Positions 35,952 to 45,231 are shown, counted from the stretch's first letter. The stretch is 64,000 nt of DNA from Clostridia bacterium (GCA_035561135.1 DATMYA010000072.1:47277-111276); one strand, 5' to 3'. A program made the numbers and translations. The notes: generated by a model from the sequence alone, not told the origin.

Positions 35952-37151
35952 ATGGCACGCATGATCGACCTGATTCGGCAATCGGCCGTACCCGCTAACC
36001 TCATGCGGACTGCCGCACGGGGCGCGCTTGCGTTGCCCGCGTCCGAGATGGCTGAGATCCTCGTGTACCTAGCCGCCCACCCCATCTTCGGCCAGCAGGC
36101 CCGAATGACGCTCGCGGCATGGGACGAGAGTTCCTCGCTTGCTCTCGCCGCCGATGCAACAACGCCTGCTGAGGTTCTCGCGTACCTCATCGCGCCACGG
36201 AACGTGCGTCCGCCGCTTCTGCCTGCGTTATTGGAAAATTCCTCGATTTTCGAATCGCAATTGCTCACGCTCGCCCAGGTCGCCTCGCAAGATCTCGTAC
36301 ATGTCATGGTCGCCAGCGCGCGAGTGCGCCGCTCAAGCAACATCCTTCGCGCACTCGAAACGAATCCTGCTCTCGACGTGCCCGAGCGTGAAAGCGTTGC
36401 GTCCGCTCTCCATGCGCTCAGCGCCACGCAATTGCCCGCATCTTCAAACGAATCTGCCGACCCGCTTTCGTGCGAAGAACCTTCGCAGTACGAACTCGAT
36501 CATGCAGCGGAAATCGCGGCCGAAGAAGGAAAACCATTTGAGCTGGTGCGCGGCGATTCAGACGAAGAAGATGAACTCGCGCAGCTTCTGCCAGTGATCC
36601 AGGCGACAGCTTCCTCGGTCCCGTCTGCCCGCCAACCTGCGGCCCAGGCGCCCGTCAGTCAACCTGCGCCGGTTCAAGCGTCTCCTGCACACGTTACATC
36701 CGCGCCAGTCGTTGCGGCGGAGCCGGAGCGAATATCGACCTTGCAGAAGATTGCGCGTCTCGCCGTCGGAGAACGCGTACAACTCGCAATGAAGGGAACC
36801 AGGGACGAGCGTTTCATTCTCGTGCGGGACGGCTCCAAGGTTGTCTGCGTAGCCGTGCTCGAATCGCCCAAGCTGACGGACAGCGAAGTTGAGACGTTTG
36901 CTGCCATGAAGAACGTCCAGGAAGCCGTGCTGCGCTCCATCGCCGGGAAACGCAAATTTTTGAAGAACTATGCTGTCATCCGAGCGCTCGTCAATAATCC
37001 TCGCGTGCCATTCGATATAACTTTGCCGCTGATCAGTCACCTGCTCGCGAATGATCTGAAAAATCTGAGCATGAACAAGAACATCAGTGACACACTCCGC
37101 AAACTCGCGTTGAAGCAGTTCAAGGACAAAACAGAGTCGCGCAAAAGTTAA
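35952..37151 (+). CDS. Uncharacterised protein with HEAT-like helical domains
   Basis: I do not recognise this 399-residue, soluble protein. Residues 1-150 are alanine/leucine-rich helices (LMRTAARGALALPASEMAEI, VASQDLVHVMVASARVRRSS), residues 190-275 form an acidic then Pro/Ala-rich linker (RGDSDEEDELAQLL, PAAQAPVSQPAPVQASPAHV), and residues 280-399 are a second helical domain (ISTLQKIARLAVGERVQLAM, LNPRVPFD-like segment NNPRVPFDITLPLISHLL). The repeated pattern of short helices suits a HEAT-like scaffold. No signal peptide. It stands 56 bases before the CoA-binding protein gene, possibly in one transcript. Confidence 0.65.
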   Translation: MARMIDLIRQSAVPANLMRTAARGALALPASEMAEILVYLAAHPIFGQQARMTLAAWDESSSLALAADATTPAEVLAYLIAPRNVRPPLLPALLENSSIFESQLLTLAQVASQDLVHVMVASARVRRSSNILRALETNPALDVPERESVASALHALSATQLPASSNESADPLSCEEPSQYELDHAAEIAAEEGKPFELVRGDSDEEDELAQLLPVIQATASSVPSARQPAAQAPVSQPAPVQASPAHVTSAPVVAAEPERISTLQKIARLAVGERVQLAMKGTRDERFILVRDGSKVVCVAVLESPKLTDSEVETFAAMKNVQEAVLRSIAGKRKFLKNYAVIRALVNNPRVPFDITLPLISHLLANDLKNLSMNKNISDTLRKLALKQFKDKTESRKS

Positions 37152-37206
37152 GCCCATTGAGTCTGACACGCGGCCGGTAGAATAGACTCAACGAGGGGTG
37201 AACAGA

Positions 37207-37617
37207 ATGCCGGGAAGCGATCCCATCACCGATGTACTGAAGCGAGCTAAGACCATCGCTGTTGTCGGACTTGCCGACAACCCGTCGCGCCCGAGCTTCG
37301 GCGTTTCTTCTTACATGCAGCAGCAGGGATACCGCATCATCCCCGTGAACCCCGGCATTCAGGCGGCTCTCGGCGAGAAGTCGTACGCCTCGCTCCTCGA
37401 CATCCCAGACAAAGACAGCATCGACATCGTCGATGTGTTCCGCCGTCCCGACGCGGTCCCCGAGATTGTCGATCAGGCCATACGGTTGAAAATCCCAGTG
37501 CTCTGGTTGCAGGAAACCGTTGTACATGAAGAAGCCGCGCAGCGAGCTCGCGACGCCGGCATCTTCGTCGTCATGGACCGCTGTATCCTGAAGGAACATC
37601 GCGCCCGAATGCGCTAG
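37207..37617 (+). CDS. CoA-binding domain protein (YccU family)
   Basis: A 136-residue Rossmann-fold CoA_binding domain. The ATG at 37207 lies seven bases after GAGGGGTG; a GTG three codons earlier overlaps that site. Motifs: TIAVVGLADNPSRPSFGVSS at residues 15-34, GYRIIPVNPGI, DIVDVFRRPDAVPEIVDQAI and LWLQETVVHEEAAQRARDAG. Family members bind CoA or protect thiols; direct function is not established. The preceding unknown gene ends 55 bases earlier. Confidence 0.9.
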   Translation: MPGSDPITDVLKRAKTIAVVGLADNPSRPSFGVSSYMQQQGYRIIPVNPGIQAALGEKSYASLLDIPDKDSIDIVDVFRRPDAVPEIVDQAIRLKIPVLWLQETVVHEEAAQRARDAGIFVVMDRCILKEHRARMR

Positions 37618-37668
37618 ATCCGCCGCTCCAGGCGCGCGGTTTCGGGATCATTGAAAGTTGGATTCGCT

Positions 37669-39042
37669 TTATTGAGAACTGGATTGGCCGGAGTCGTCGC
37701 GCTTGGCGCGGGCTTTCAATCGCGCAATTTCCTGCATGCGGTCGCGGATGCGTTTCTCCACGCCTTCGTTGGTAGGGCGGTAGTACACGCGGTTCTTCAG
37801 ATTGTCAGGCAGGCACTGCATGTCCGCCACTTTGTCTTCCAGGTCGTGGGCGTACTGGTAATCCTTGCCGTATCCCAAGCCCTTCATCAGCTTCGTGGGA
37901 GCGTTGCGAAGATGCAGCGGTACCTGGTCGGCAGCCGTTTCTTCTACGTCGCGTTGCACCGCGCCATACGCCGTATAGAGCGCGTTGGACTTCGGAGCCA
38001 CTGCGAGATAAACCGCCGCTTCAGCCAGTGCCAGATTTCCTTCCGGCATGCCGATGAAGTCCACGGCGTCGCGCGCTGCAACCGCTAATTGCAAGGCATG
38101 AGGGTCGGCCAGTCCGACGTCTTCGACGGCCATGCGCACCAGTCGCCGCGCAACATAGAGCGGGTCTTCACCGGCTTCCAGCATTCTTCCCAGCCAGTAC
38201 AGCGTCGCGTCGGGATCGCTGTTACGCACCGACTTATGTAGCGCGGAGATGATGTTGAAGTGCTCCTCGCCAGCTTTGTCGTAGCGCAGAATGCGCTTCT
38301 GTAGCGCGTCCTGCACCATGCCCATCGTGATTGTGCCACCGCTTGCGCCACCTGCGGCCTGCACTGCCAGCGTCGAAGCGATATCCAGAACGTTGTACGC
38401 GCTGCGCGCATCGCCGCTCGCGTAAGCCGCGATTTTCTCCAGCGTTCCAGCTTCCGGCTTCAACTGCAATTCGCCAAGACCACGCTCTTTGTCTTCCAAC
38501 GCGCGCTCAAGCAGTATCGTGATTTCCTCTTCGCTCAACGGATTCAGCGTGTACACACGGGTGCGGGAGAGCAGCGCGGAGATGACTTCGAACGACGGGT
38601 TCTCCGTCGTCGCGCCGATCAGCCGTATGCCTCCACTCTCTACGTAAGGAAGGAAAGCGTCCTGTTGAGCCTTGTTGAAGCGATGGATTTCGTCGATGAA
38701 TACGATGGTTCGCGTACCAAACTGCCGGGCCTTGTCGGCATCGACCATCACCTGCTTGATTTCCTTGATGCCTGTCATCACCGCCGAGAACTCAACGTAG
38801 TCCGCGTGTGTTCTCCGGGCGATGATCTTCGCCAAGGTGGTTTTGCCGACGCCCGGCGGTCCCCAGAAAATGATGGAGCCGGTGTCATCGCGTTCGATCT
38901 GCACGCGCAGCGGCTTACCCGGACCAAGAATATGTTCCTGCCCGACGATCTCGTCCAGGTCGCGCGGGCGCATGCGGTCCGCCAGCGGACGCGACCGGTC
39001 CACTGGTTCGTCGAAATCAGGGATTGCGCGGAATAGGCTCAT
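37669..39042 (-). CDS. rarA: Replication-associated recombination protein A (AAA+ ATPase)
   Basis: RarA (MgsA) acts at stalled forks and gaps and interacts with SSB. 457 residues from the ATG at 39042, which gives MSLFRAIPDFDEPVDRSRPL. Motifs: PRDLDEIVGQEHILG, Walker A GPPGVGKTTLAKII, Walker B IVFIDEIHRFNKAQQDAF, arginine-finger region ALLSRTRVYTLNPLS, and the C-terminal tetramerisation domain (FNIISALHKSVRNSDPDATL). A longer frame to 39111 would overlap the upstream methylase gene. The 31-base gap to that gene suggests an operon. Confidence 0.93.
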   Translation of the reverse strand: MSLFRAIPDFDEPVDRSRPLADRMRPRDLDEIVGQEHILGPGKPLRVQIERDDTGSIIFWGPPGVGKTTLAKIIARRTHADYVEFSAVMTGIKEIKQVMVDADKARQFGTRTIVFIDEIHRFNKAQQDAFLPYVESGGIRLIGATTENPSFEVISALLSRTRVYTLNPLSEEEITILLERALEDKERGLGELQLKPEAGTLEKIAAYASGDARSAYNVLDIASTLAVQAAGGASGGTITMGMVQDALQKRILRYDKAGEEHFNIISALHKSVRNSDPDATLYWLGRMLEAGEDPLYVARRLVRMAVEDVGLADPHALQLAVAARDAVDFIGMPEGNLALAEAAVYLAVAPKSNALYTAYGAVQRDVEETAADQVPLHLRNAPTKLMKGLGYGKDYQYAHDLEDKVADMQCLPDNLKNRVYYRPTNEGVEKRIRDRMQEIARLKARAKRDDSGQSSSQ

Positions 39043-39073
39043 GCTTCCGTGCCTCTGTGTCTCCTGTGCGTGT

Positions 39074-39886
39074 TCACCCGCGGCGTTGGCGCGCGGCTTC
39101 GTACAAGACAATCGATGCTGCGATGCCCGCGTTCAGCGACTCCACTCTCGGCGACTGAGGAATGGCGATGGTCTCATCGGCTGCTCCGATAATGTCCTTC
39201 GGGACCCCAGCGCCCTCACTGCCGACGAAGATAGCCAGGCCACCGGTGAGGTCGGCTTCATCGAGCGGCACACCTTTGTGGGACGATGTCGCGAGTATGC
39301 GCATTCCGCGGCCACGCATGGTCGCGAGGGCATCGGCGGCCGGTACTTTCAGCACTGGAAGCCGGAAAAGGGAACCGGCGGAGGCGCGTACCACTTTCGG
39401 GTTGTAGGCGCTCACGGTCTTCTCGGCGAGGACCACGCCCGCGGCTCCGAAGGCCTCAGCTGAACGAATGATGGTGCCGAGGTTTCCGGGATCTTGAAGT
39501 CCGGCGGCGGCCAGTATGAGCGCGTCGTCCGAGCGCAGAACATCCTTGAAGTCGAAAGACTTCAGCTTGACTAGCGCTGCGATTCCTTGTGGAGTCTCGG
39601 TAGGTACGGCGCTCTGGAAGACCTCATCTGGAACCAGCAACAACTCGACCTGTGCGGCGAGTTGGGGCAGCAGCTTCTTAGCTCTCTCCTGCGCCGACTC
39701 GCTCACGAACACGGCTTTAAACCGCAATCCGCTGCGAATGGCCTCTTCGATGATGCGTACGCCCTCGATGGCGCAGTAGCCGTCTTCCGTGGTCTCGGCG
39801 TGCGTAAACGCCTTTCGCAGGTCCTTCACCAGCGAGTTCTGCCGGCTGGTAATAGGCCTCAGGCGGTCTTCAAACCCGGTACTCAT
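39074..39886 (-). CDS. SpoU/TrmH-family RNA 2'-O-methyltransferase
   Basis: These knotted methylases modify rRNA or tRNA riboses using S-adenosylmethionine. The 270-residue protein has the N-terminal substrate-binding domain (ITSRQNSLVKDLRKAF, YCAIEGVRIIEEAIRSGLRF) and the SPOUT core with its three motifs: LQDPGNLGTIIRSAEAFG, IFVGSEGAGVP and IAIPQSPRVESLNAGIAASI. Target base cannot be inferred from sequence. It is the first gene of a probable pair with rarA and diverges from the threonylcarbamoyl-AMP synthase gene. Confidence 0.92.
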   Translation of the reverse strand: MSTGFEDRLRPITSRQNSLVKDLRKAFTHAETTEDGYCAIEGVRIIEEAIRSGLRFKAVFVSESAQERAKKLLPQLAAQVELLLVPDEVFQSAVPTETPQGIAALVKLKSFDFKDVLRSDDALILAAAGLQDPGNLGTIIRSAEAFGAAGVVLAEKTVSAYNPKVVRASAGSLFRLPVLKVPAADALATMRGRGMRILATSSHKGVPLDEADLTGGLAIFVGSEGAGVPKDIIGAADETIAIPQSPRVESLNAGIAASIVLYEAARQRRG

Positions 39887-40062
39887 TCAGGGAACCTTTC
39901 GTCGCGGGCTCTTGCGCGCACTCGCCGAATCATCATACGCTGAAGCATCAGGCTGCGTCGCCGCGCAGCCGCGTTGCGTTCCAGTCGCAGATTCTTGCGG
40001 CACACTGTAGGATGTGTTAGTTTGCGCTCGCCGAAGCGACTGATCGAAAAGGACAGAAACGG

Positions 40063-40704
40063 TTGCATCCCGAAATTATCAAAGTTAATTGCGACACTCC
40101 GGAGCAATCGCTGATCACCTATGCAGCCGAGCAAATACGCTCGGGCAGGGTGCTTGGCATGCCGACCGATACGTTTTACGGTCTTGCCGTCGATCCCTTC
40201 AACCTCCACGCCGTTGAGCGCGTTTATGAAATTAAGGAGCGCGGACGCCACAAGCCACTGTCTCTGCTCATTGAGAGCATCGAGCAGGCGGAACAGATGG
40301 CCGACGACCTGCCCGACGAGCTTTATGGGCTGGCCGAACGCTTTTGGCCCGGACCACTCACCATCATCGTGAAGGCGGCTCCGCGGCTGCCACTGAAGGT
40401 CACGGCAAATACTGGCAACATTGCAATTCGCGTCCCTTCGGCGGCGATCCCGCTTGCCGTTATACGCGCAGCAAAGGTGCCGATCACGGCTACGTCCGCG
40501 AACCTGAGCGGCGCCAGCGAATGCACCACGGCGGAAGCCGTCAAGGGTCAACTGAAGGACCGTGTTTCCGTCATAGTGGACGGAGGCACATCTCCACGTA
40601 GCGTGCCCTCGACCATCGTCCATCTTGATCGTCGCGGATGGAAGTTGATGCGCGAAGGCGCGATAGCCAAGCAGGCGATCGTGGAGTTGCTCGGGACGGA
40701 ATGA
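40063..40704 (+). CDS. L-threonylcarbamoyladenylate synthase (Sua5/YrdC/YciO family)
   Basis: The family makes threonylcarbamoyl-AMP for the t6A37 tRNA modification. 213 residues from a TTG start with AAGGA about nine bases upstream. Motifs: LGMPTDTFYGLAVDPFN near residue 32, KPLSLLIESIEQAEQM, RFWPGPLTIIVKAA and the C-terminal PITATSANLSGA followed by DGGTSPRSVPSTIVHLD. The YrdC core only; the C-terminal Sua5 domain is absent. Its stop overlaps the start of the YdcF gene as ATGA. Confidence 0.9.
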   Translation: MHPEIIKVNCDTPEQSLITYAAEQIRSGRVLGMPTDTFYGLAVDPFNLHAVERVYEIKERGRHKPLSLLIESIEQAEQMADDLPDELYGLAERFWPGPLTIIVKAAPRLPLKVTANTGNIAIRVPSAAIPLAVIRAAKVPITATSANLSGASECTTAEAVKGQLKDRVSVIVDGGTSPRSVPSTIVHLDRRGWKLMREGAIAKQAIVELLGTE

Positions 40705-41312
40705 TTCTGCCGAGTTCAAAAGCTAAAGGGCGCCCATGGCTGCGGTGGTTTCTCTCCCTGCTTCTGGGCGCTCTTATAATCTTCTACCTCGTTACGTGCC
40801 TGCGCATCGTCCACCAATCCCAAATCGACGAAGCGCGCCGAGCCGACGTGATCATTGTGTTTGGCGCAGCGGAATACGCGGGCAAACCTTCGCCTGTATT
40901 CCGCGCTCGTCTTGACCATGGCTACAGTCTGTACGAGCGCAAGCTGGCCCCGGTGGTGCTCACGACGGGAGGCGCAGGCAACGATCCCTACTACACCGAA
41001 GGTGGTGTTGGTCGTGATTACCTGAATGCGCGCGGCATCAGCGACCGTCACCTCATCGCAGAGACTCAGGGCGACAACACGGCAGAATCGGCCGAGCGCG
41101 TTGCCATCATCATGCGCGCCAACGGCATGAAGGATTGCGTTGCGGTGAGCGACGCCTACCACCTCTTCCGCATCAAGCAGCTCATGGCGCGCCACGGGAT
41201 TACGGTGTACACGTCGCCGCGTCCGCAGATTCCCATGACCACATGGGTTCGCGTACAAACTGTGCTTCGCGAAGCGCTCAGCCTTACGCTTTGGAAACTG
41301 CACATAACGTAG
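40701..41312 (+). CDS. YdcF/DUF218 family membrane-anchored protein
   Basis: 203 residues beginning at the ATG that overlaps the stop of the preceding gene. One N-terminal membrane helix (FLSLLLGALIIFYLVTCLRI) then the DUF218 domain: ADVIIVFGAAEYAGKPSPVF, LDHGYSLYERKLAPVVLTTGG, ISDRHLIAETQGDNTAESAE and VAVSDAYHLFRIKQLMARHG. Related proteins (ElyC, SanA) act in envelope biogenesis, perhaps on lipid carriers; biochemical activity is not well defined. Confidence 0.87.
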   Translation: MILPSSKAKGRPWLRWFLSLLLGALIIFYLVTCLRIVHQSQIDEARRADVIIVFGAAEYAGKPSPVFRARLDHGYSLYERKLAPVVLTTGGAGNDPYYTEGGVGRDYLNARGISDRHLIAETQGDNTAESAERVAIIMRANGMKDCVAVSDAYHLFRIKQLMARHGITVYTSPRPQIPMTTWVRVQTVLREALSLTLWKLHIT

Positions 41313-41385
41313 CCGCGATTAGCCGCCGAGCCGCGGAGCTGCTCAGCCGCACGCTAAGACAGGAACGCCGGTTCAAACGATGCCA

Positions 41386-41547
41386 TTACTTGCTTTGCGT
41401 GGGCTGGACGAATTCCCAGTTGCCGCGTCCGCATAGGTTTTTGCAGGTGGGAAGTTCCTGACCGGCGGTGAACTGCACGGGTGTTTTGCAGACGCTGCAC
41501 CAATAGATTCCAGACTCGGGGGCGGTTGTGCCAGGCTTGTTTGCCAT
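41386..41547 (-). CDS. Mini zinc-ribbon protein (53 residues)
   Basis: Read on the minus strand from an ATG preceded by GGAG (nine bases), this frame encodes 53 residues: MANKPGTTAPESGIYWC, then CxxC in WCSVCKTPVQ, and after GQELP the pair TCKNLCGRGNWEFV, so four cysteines in a CxxC...CxxxC arrangement that should bind one zinc. The spacing and the GIYWCSVC start resemble short zinc-ribbon/rubredoxin-like proteins of unknown role. It is short, but start signal and metal pattern together support it. Confidence 0.65.
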   Translation of the reverse strand: MANKPGTTAPESGIYWCSVCKTPVQFTAGQELPTCKNLCGRGNWEFVQPTQSK

Positions 41548-41971
41548 CAGATATAACTCCGTAAACAGTGATGAATATTAGTCGAGCGAGCGAACGAACC
41601 ATACTAAATGGCTAGCGGCGTTCGGGGGAACTGTTTCCATTTTGGCGTGCAATAAGTGTGAGTTGTCGAGTTTTGTCTGCAAAAGATCGGAGTCGCGCCT
41701 GTAGGTGGGCGCGTCAGGATGGTACAAATGTGAACGGCGCAGCCGGTAGGCCGCGCCGCACAGTTCATCTCAGAGGGTGCCTCCCCCGGCACCGGTTCTT
41801 CAAGAACCACAAGCAGAGTACATCAAGTACCTGCCACGTCGCCATAAAACTGATTTCTGTTCTGATTTCGGAACAGGAGAAGCGGATAGCAGACATCAGA
41901 GGTCAGACGACAGACCTCGGACGGCAGATCTCGGACGGCAGGACTTATGACGGAACCTTGGTGCAGCCAGT
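41548..41971. other. Intergenic region with a degenerate tandem repeat
   Basis: About 420 bases lie between the mini zinc-ribbon gene and the end of the DUF92 gene, both on the minus strand. No protein is supported. A GCGCC/GGCGC hairpin occurs near 41695-41715, and the period-14 repeat listed separately lies near the right end. Confidence 0.3.
41888..41943. repeat. Degenerate period-14 tandem repeat, four copies
   Basis: Four 14-base units follow each other: AGCAGACATCAGAG, GTCAGACGACAGAC, CTCGGACGGCAGAT and CTCGGACGGCAGGA. The last two are almost identical; the first two diverge. The period equals that of the repeat in the CDF-like gene at 35174. Confidence 0.7.
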
Positions 41972-42763
41972 TCATGACAGGATGAGCACTGCCGCGAGGG
42001 CGAGGCAAGCGGCGAAGACCGTGCTGAGGAAGTTCACTGAATCGTTGCCGAGCCGACCCGGGCGCTCAAGAGTGGCACCGAGCAGACTGTCGAAAAACAT
42101 TCCGAAGATGGCGGCGAGGGTGGCAATGAGGAATCCTCGAAAATCAACGAGGCGCAGCCATTCGCAGGTGAAGGCGATGATTACGGCAGCCATGATGCCG
42201 GCAACGGAACCGGCGACGCTGATGCCGCCGTTATCACCGATGGGCGCGGAACGGAGATTCGTGATGAGGTAGGCGGGTCGGCGGAGTGCCTGGCCAATCT
42301 CGCTGGACACGGTATCGGCGGCGGCTTCGGCGAGGGCGGCGGCCATGGCAATGTAGAGCGCGTCCTGGGCGCGCCAATACAGGGCGGCGGGTGCGGCAAC
42401 CATTGCGGCTGCGAGAAGATTGGCGAGCACCTGCGATGCTTTGCGTCCGGCGCGAGGTTCGGCCGTTCCAAGCTCCTGCTTTCGGACGTAGCCGAAGCGG
42501 GTGGCAACCGTCGTGAGCACGAAAACCATCATGACGGCTAGAAAGCCCGGCGCGCCGGCGGCAAGGAAGATCATGAACGTTACCGCGGCGCCGGCGATGG
42601 CGCCAGAGGCGGTGACGGCGCGAACACCGTAGGCCACGAAGGCGAAGGCCAGCGTAAGGCCCAGGGCAGGAAGGGTGCGAGATGCAACCAGCGCCCAGCC
42701 CTGTTGCAGGACCGCAACGAGGGTGGAGATGCTGTTGGCGACATCGCTGCGGATGAAGGTCAT
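41972..42763 (-). CDS. DUF92 family membrane protein
   Basis: The 263-residue protein (ATG at 42763; a longer frame to 42817 exists) has about seven membrane helices. DUF92 hallmarks are TASGAIAGAAVTFMIFLAAG near residue 50, AALAEAAADTVSSEIGQALR near 150 and DNGGISVAGSVAGIMAAVII, followed by FFDSLLGATLERPGR near the C-terminus. Plant VTE6, a phytyl-phosphate kinase, belongs to the family, which makes a prenyl- or polyol-phosphate kinase role possible here; no direct evidence. Confidence 0.82.
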   Translation of the reverse strand: MTFIRSDVANSISTLVAVLQQGWALVASRTLPALGLTLAFAFVAYGVRAVTASGAIAGAAVTFMIFLAAGAPGFLAVMMVFVLTTVATRFGYVRKQELGTAEPRAGRKASQVLANLLAAAMVAAPAALYWRAQDALYIAMAAALAEAAADTVSSEIGQALRRPAYLITNLRSAPIGDNGGISVAGSVAGIMAAVIIAFTCEWLRLVDFRGFLIATLAAIFGMFFDSLLGATLERPGRLGNDSVNFLSTVFAACLALAAVLILS

Positions 42764-42917
42764 TGCGAGTTGACGGTCTGTGCTGCCGCGGCTTAACAAG
42801 GCAGTACGGCACAGCAAACCGTGCAGCGCATCCTAACAAGAGTTCCCCAACTGTACAAACAGCACACGCCGGTAGGTGTGCGCATGGGGTACGCGCCAAG
42901 GTGGACTCGAGGAGAAT

Positions 42918-43793
42918 ATGGCAGCTTCGGTTTGGTCCGGTTATCTGACGTTTGGCCTGATTTCAATGCCGGTACGCTTATATTCAGGCGCACGCGGTGA
43001 GCGTGTCTCGTTTCATATGCTGCATCGCGACGACATGTCTCGCATCAAGCAGCAACTCTACTGCCCGGCCGACGATCGCGTCGTGGAACGCGACGAGATC
43101 GTGAAGGGATTCGAGTACCGCAAGGGCGAGTACGTTGTGATCGAACCGGAGGAGATCAAGAAGATCGAACCCAAGACGGCGAAGGCCATGGAGATCCTCG
43201 AATTCGTGAAGGCAGACGAGGTGGATCCCCTCTACTTCGAAAGCTCGTACTACTTGCAGGCCGAGGAGGCGGGTAAGCGTCCTTACGCGCTGCTGGCGCG
43301 GGCGCTCGAGGATACCAACTACGTGGCCATCGCGAAGCTGACGATGCACAATCGCGAGTACACGGTGTTCCTGCGTCCCTACCAGGGCGGGATGATGCTG
43401 CACACCATGTATTACAGCGACGAAGTGCGGCAAATGGAAAACTTCGGAGCCGACAGCACGGAGCTTAAAGACGCGGAGGTGAAGATCGCGCATCAGCTCA
43501 TCGAGGCGCTGGCTGCGAAGTGGGAGCCCGAGAAGTATTTCGACACCTTCCAGAAGAATCTCAAGGAACTGATTAAGGCTCGCCTTGAAGGCAAAGAAGT
43601 GACCGAGGTCGAGAAGCCGGGCAAACCTGCTCCGGTTGCGGACCTGATGGCGGCGCTGAAACAAAGCCTGGCGCAGATGGAGGGCCAGAAGAAAGGCCCG
43701 CAGCGTGTTGAAGCCGCGCAACGGCAGGAAGAAGCGCAAGCGATCGGGAAGAAAGCTCCAAGAAAAGCTTCGCGCCGACGGACGGTGGCTTAG
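42918..43793 (+). CDS. ku: Ku protein, non-homologous end joining
   Basis: Bacterial Ku binds DNA double-strand ends and recruits LigD. 291 residues from an ATG preceded by GAGGAG. The Ku core is complete: ASVWSGYLTFGLISMPVRLY at the N-terminus, CPADDRVVERDEIVKGFEY, YYLQAEEAGKRPYALLARAL and the helical arm YFDTFQKNLKELIKARLEG. The C-terminal Lys/Arg-rich tail (KKAPRKASRRRTVA) is typical of some Ku proteins and may bind DNA. LigD is not in this window. Confidence 0.95.
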   Translation: MAASVWSGYLTFGLISMPVRLYSGARGERVSFHMLHRDDMSRIKQQLYCPADDRVVERDEIVKGFEYRKGEYVVIEPEEIKKIEPKTAKAMEILEFVKADEVDPLYFESSYYLQAEEAGKRPYALLARALEDTNYVAIAKLTMHNREYTVFLRPYQGGMMLHTMYYSDEVRQMENFGADSTELKDAEVKIAHQLIEALAAKWEPEKYFDTFQKNLKELIKARLEGKEVTEVEKPGKPAPVADLMAALKQSLAQMEGQKKGPQRVEAAQRQEEAQAIGKKAPRKASRRRTVA

Positions 43794-43918
43794 GACGGGA
43801 GGCGCGTTCGCGCAACGGCAGCAGGTTGTTCCTCGCTGGATTGGCCTTCCGCCCTGCTTCCTTTACAATATAATTTTCCCGTCTTCTGAACCTATTGAGA
43901 GTACCGGGCGGAGTGCGA

Positions 43919-45166
43919 ATGAAACCGATCTGGAAGGCTGCGATTGTGGCCATCCTGTTGTCCAGCATGTTGTTAGTCGGCTGCGGAGATGCGTACCGTC
44001 CCGTTGCTATTCCCATCTCGCAGCCCGGAGGGGACCCGGACTTTCCTGACTTCGTGGTTGCCGTGCAGCAGAGCGCGAGTAACCTTGCTGGCAGCATCAC
44101 GGTAATCAACGTAAGTGGCGACACGAACATGGGCAACAAGCCGATGGGCGTCGGCCCCGTGCAGGGGGCATTCGATGGCATCTCGCAAATCTTTACTGCG
44201 AACCCCTCGGACGACACGGTGACGGTCACAGGCGTTACAGCCTTCACGCTCACAACGGTTACGCTACTCGCTGGGTCGCATCCGGTGTTTGTTACCGGCC
44301 GAGGCGTCAATATGTTCGCGGCGAACTCGGGCGCGAATTCCGACTGCGGTTCAGGATCTGTTTCAGTGATTAGCGCAACACAGTTGACGGTAACGAAAAA
44401 TATCTGCGTCGGAAGCGACCCAGTATTCCTGTTGCAATCGGCGGACGCGACGAGGCTCTTTGTCCTGGACAAGACGGATAACAACGTCACCGTCATCAAT
44501 ACCCAAAACAACACAGTGGTCACCACGATTCCGGTGGGTACCGCGCCGATTTGGGCTACGCTCAGCCCGGATAATAAGTTCGTTTATGTACTGAACCAGG
44601 GCAGCCATAGCATCAGCACGATCACGGTCGCAGACAACACGGCACTCGGCACTGCCGTGGATACGGGCGGCACGTTGCCGAACCATATGGTGCTGGACAG
44701 CAAATTCAATCGCTTGTACACGGTGAACAAAGGCAGCGCTGACGTGAGCGTCTTCGACGTCTCGGTGCCGGTGCCGGTATCGCTACATGCCCCGATTCCG
44801 GTTGGCGCATCACCGGTTGCCATCACTGTGCTCGCGGATGGCTCACGTGTGTTCGTGGCAAACTCTGGGTCCGCGACCCTGACGGAGATCAACGCGTCAA
44901 ACTTCCTCGCAAGCCCGACTCCGCTTACGGCTTCGACCGCCTCCGGTGCGACCGTGACGTGGGTGGCTTCCTCGCGAGACGGCAAACGCGTATACGCTTC
45001 GTTTGTAGAGCCCTCGAACCTGACGAACGGAACAGCGGTGTTTCGCACCACGGATAATCAGCTAGCCACGACGATCAATGCAACGCCACAGAACGTGACT
45101 TGCGTTCCATCGACAACGACAAGCTGCCCTCTGCAGCGGCCGGTATATCTTTTCGGAAGTAAATAG
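43919..45166 (+). CDS. Lipoprotein with YVTN-type beta-propeller
   Basis: The ATG at 43919 gives a lipoprotein signal with lipobox LLVGC at residues 18-22, so the 415-residue protein is lipid-anchored. Repeats of about 45 residues with the YVTN pattern follow: TVTGVTAFTLTTVTLLAGSH, NNVTVINTQNNTVVTTIPVG, FVYVLNQGSHSISTITVADN and RLYTVNKGSADVSVFDVSVP. About seven blades are expected. Such propellers bind proteins or small molecules; no enzymatic motif is seen. A very strong terminator follows. Confidence 0.85.
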   Translation: MKPIWKAAIVAILLSSMLLVGCGDAYRPVAIPISQPGGDPDFPDFVVAVQQSASNLAGSITVINVSGDTNMGNKPMGVGPVQGAFDGISQIFTANPSDDTVTVTGVTAFTLTTVTLLAGSHPVFVTGRGVNMFAANSGANSDCGSGSVSVISATQLTVTKNICVGSDPVFLLQSADATRLFVLDKTDNNVTVINTQNNTVVTTIPVGTAPIWATLSPDNKFVYVLNQGSHSISTITVADNTALGTAVDTGGTLPNHMVLDSKFNRLYTVNKGSADVSVFDVSVPVPVSLHAPIPVGASPVAITVLADGSRVFVANSGSATLTEINASNFLASPTPLTASTASGATVTWVASSRDGKRVYASFVEPSNLTNGTAVFRTTDNQLATTINATPQNVTCVPSTTTSCPLQRPVYLFGSK

Positions 45167-45187
45167 CTGCAGGGTTAGGTCGAGAGT

Positions 45188-45231
45188 AAAAGCAAAAAGG
45201 GACGGATTGGAATCCGGCCCTTTTTGCTTTT
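45188..45231. terminator. Bidirectional intrinsic terminator
   Basis: AAAAGCAAAAAGGG pairs perfectly with the mirror block ending at 45231, and inside CGGATT pairs with AATCCG around a two-base loop. The flanking A and T runs let it work in both directions: for the propeller gene and for nhaR. Confidence 0.92.

Noticed and set aside
43573..44526. 317-codon minus-strand frame across ku and the propeller gene
   Set aside because: Covers two well-supported plus-strand genes and the gap between; no family pattern.
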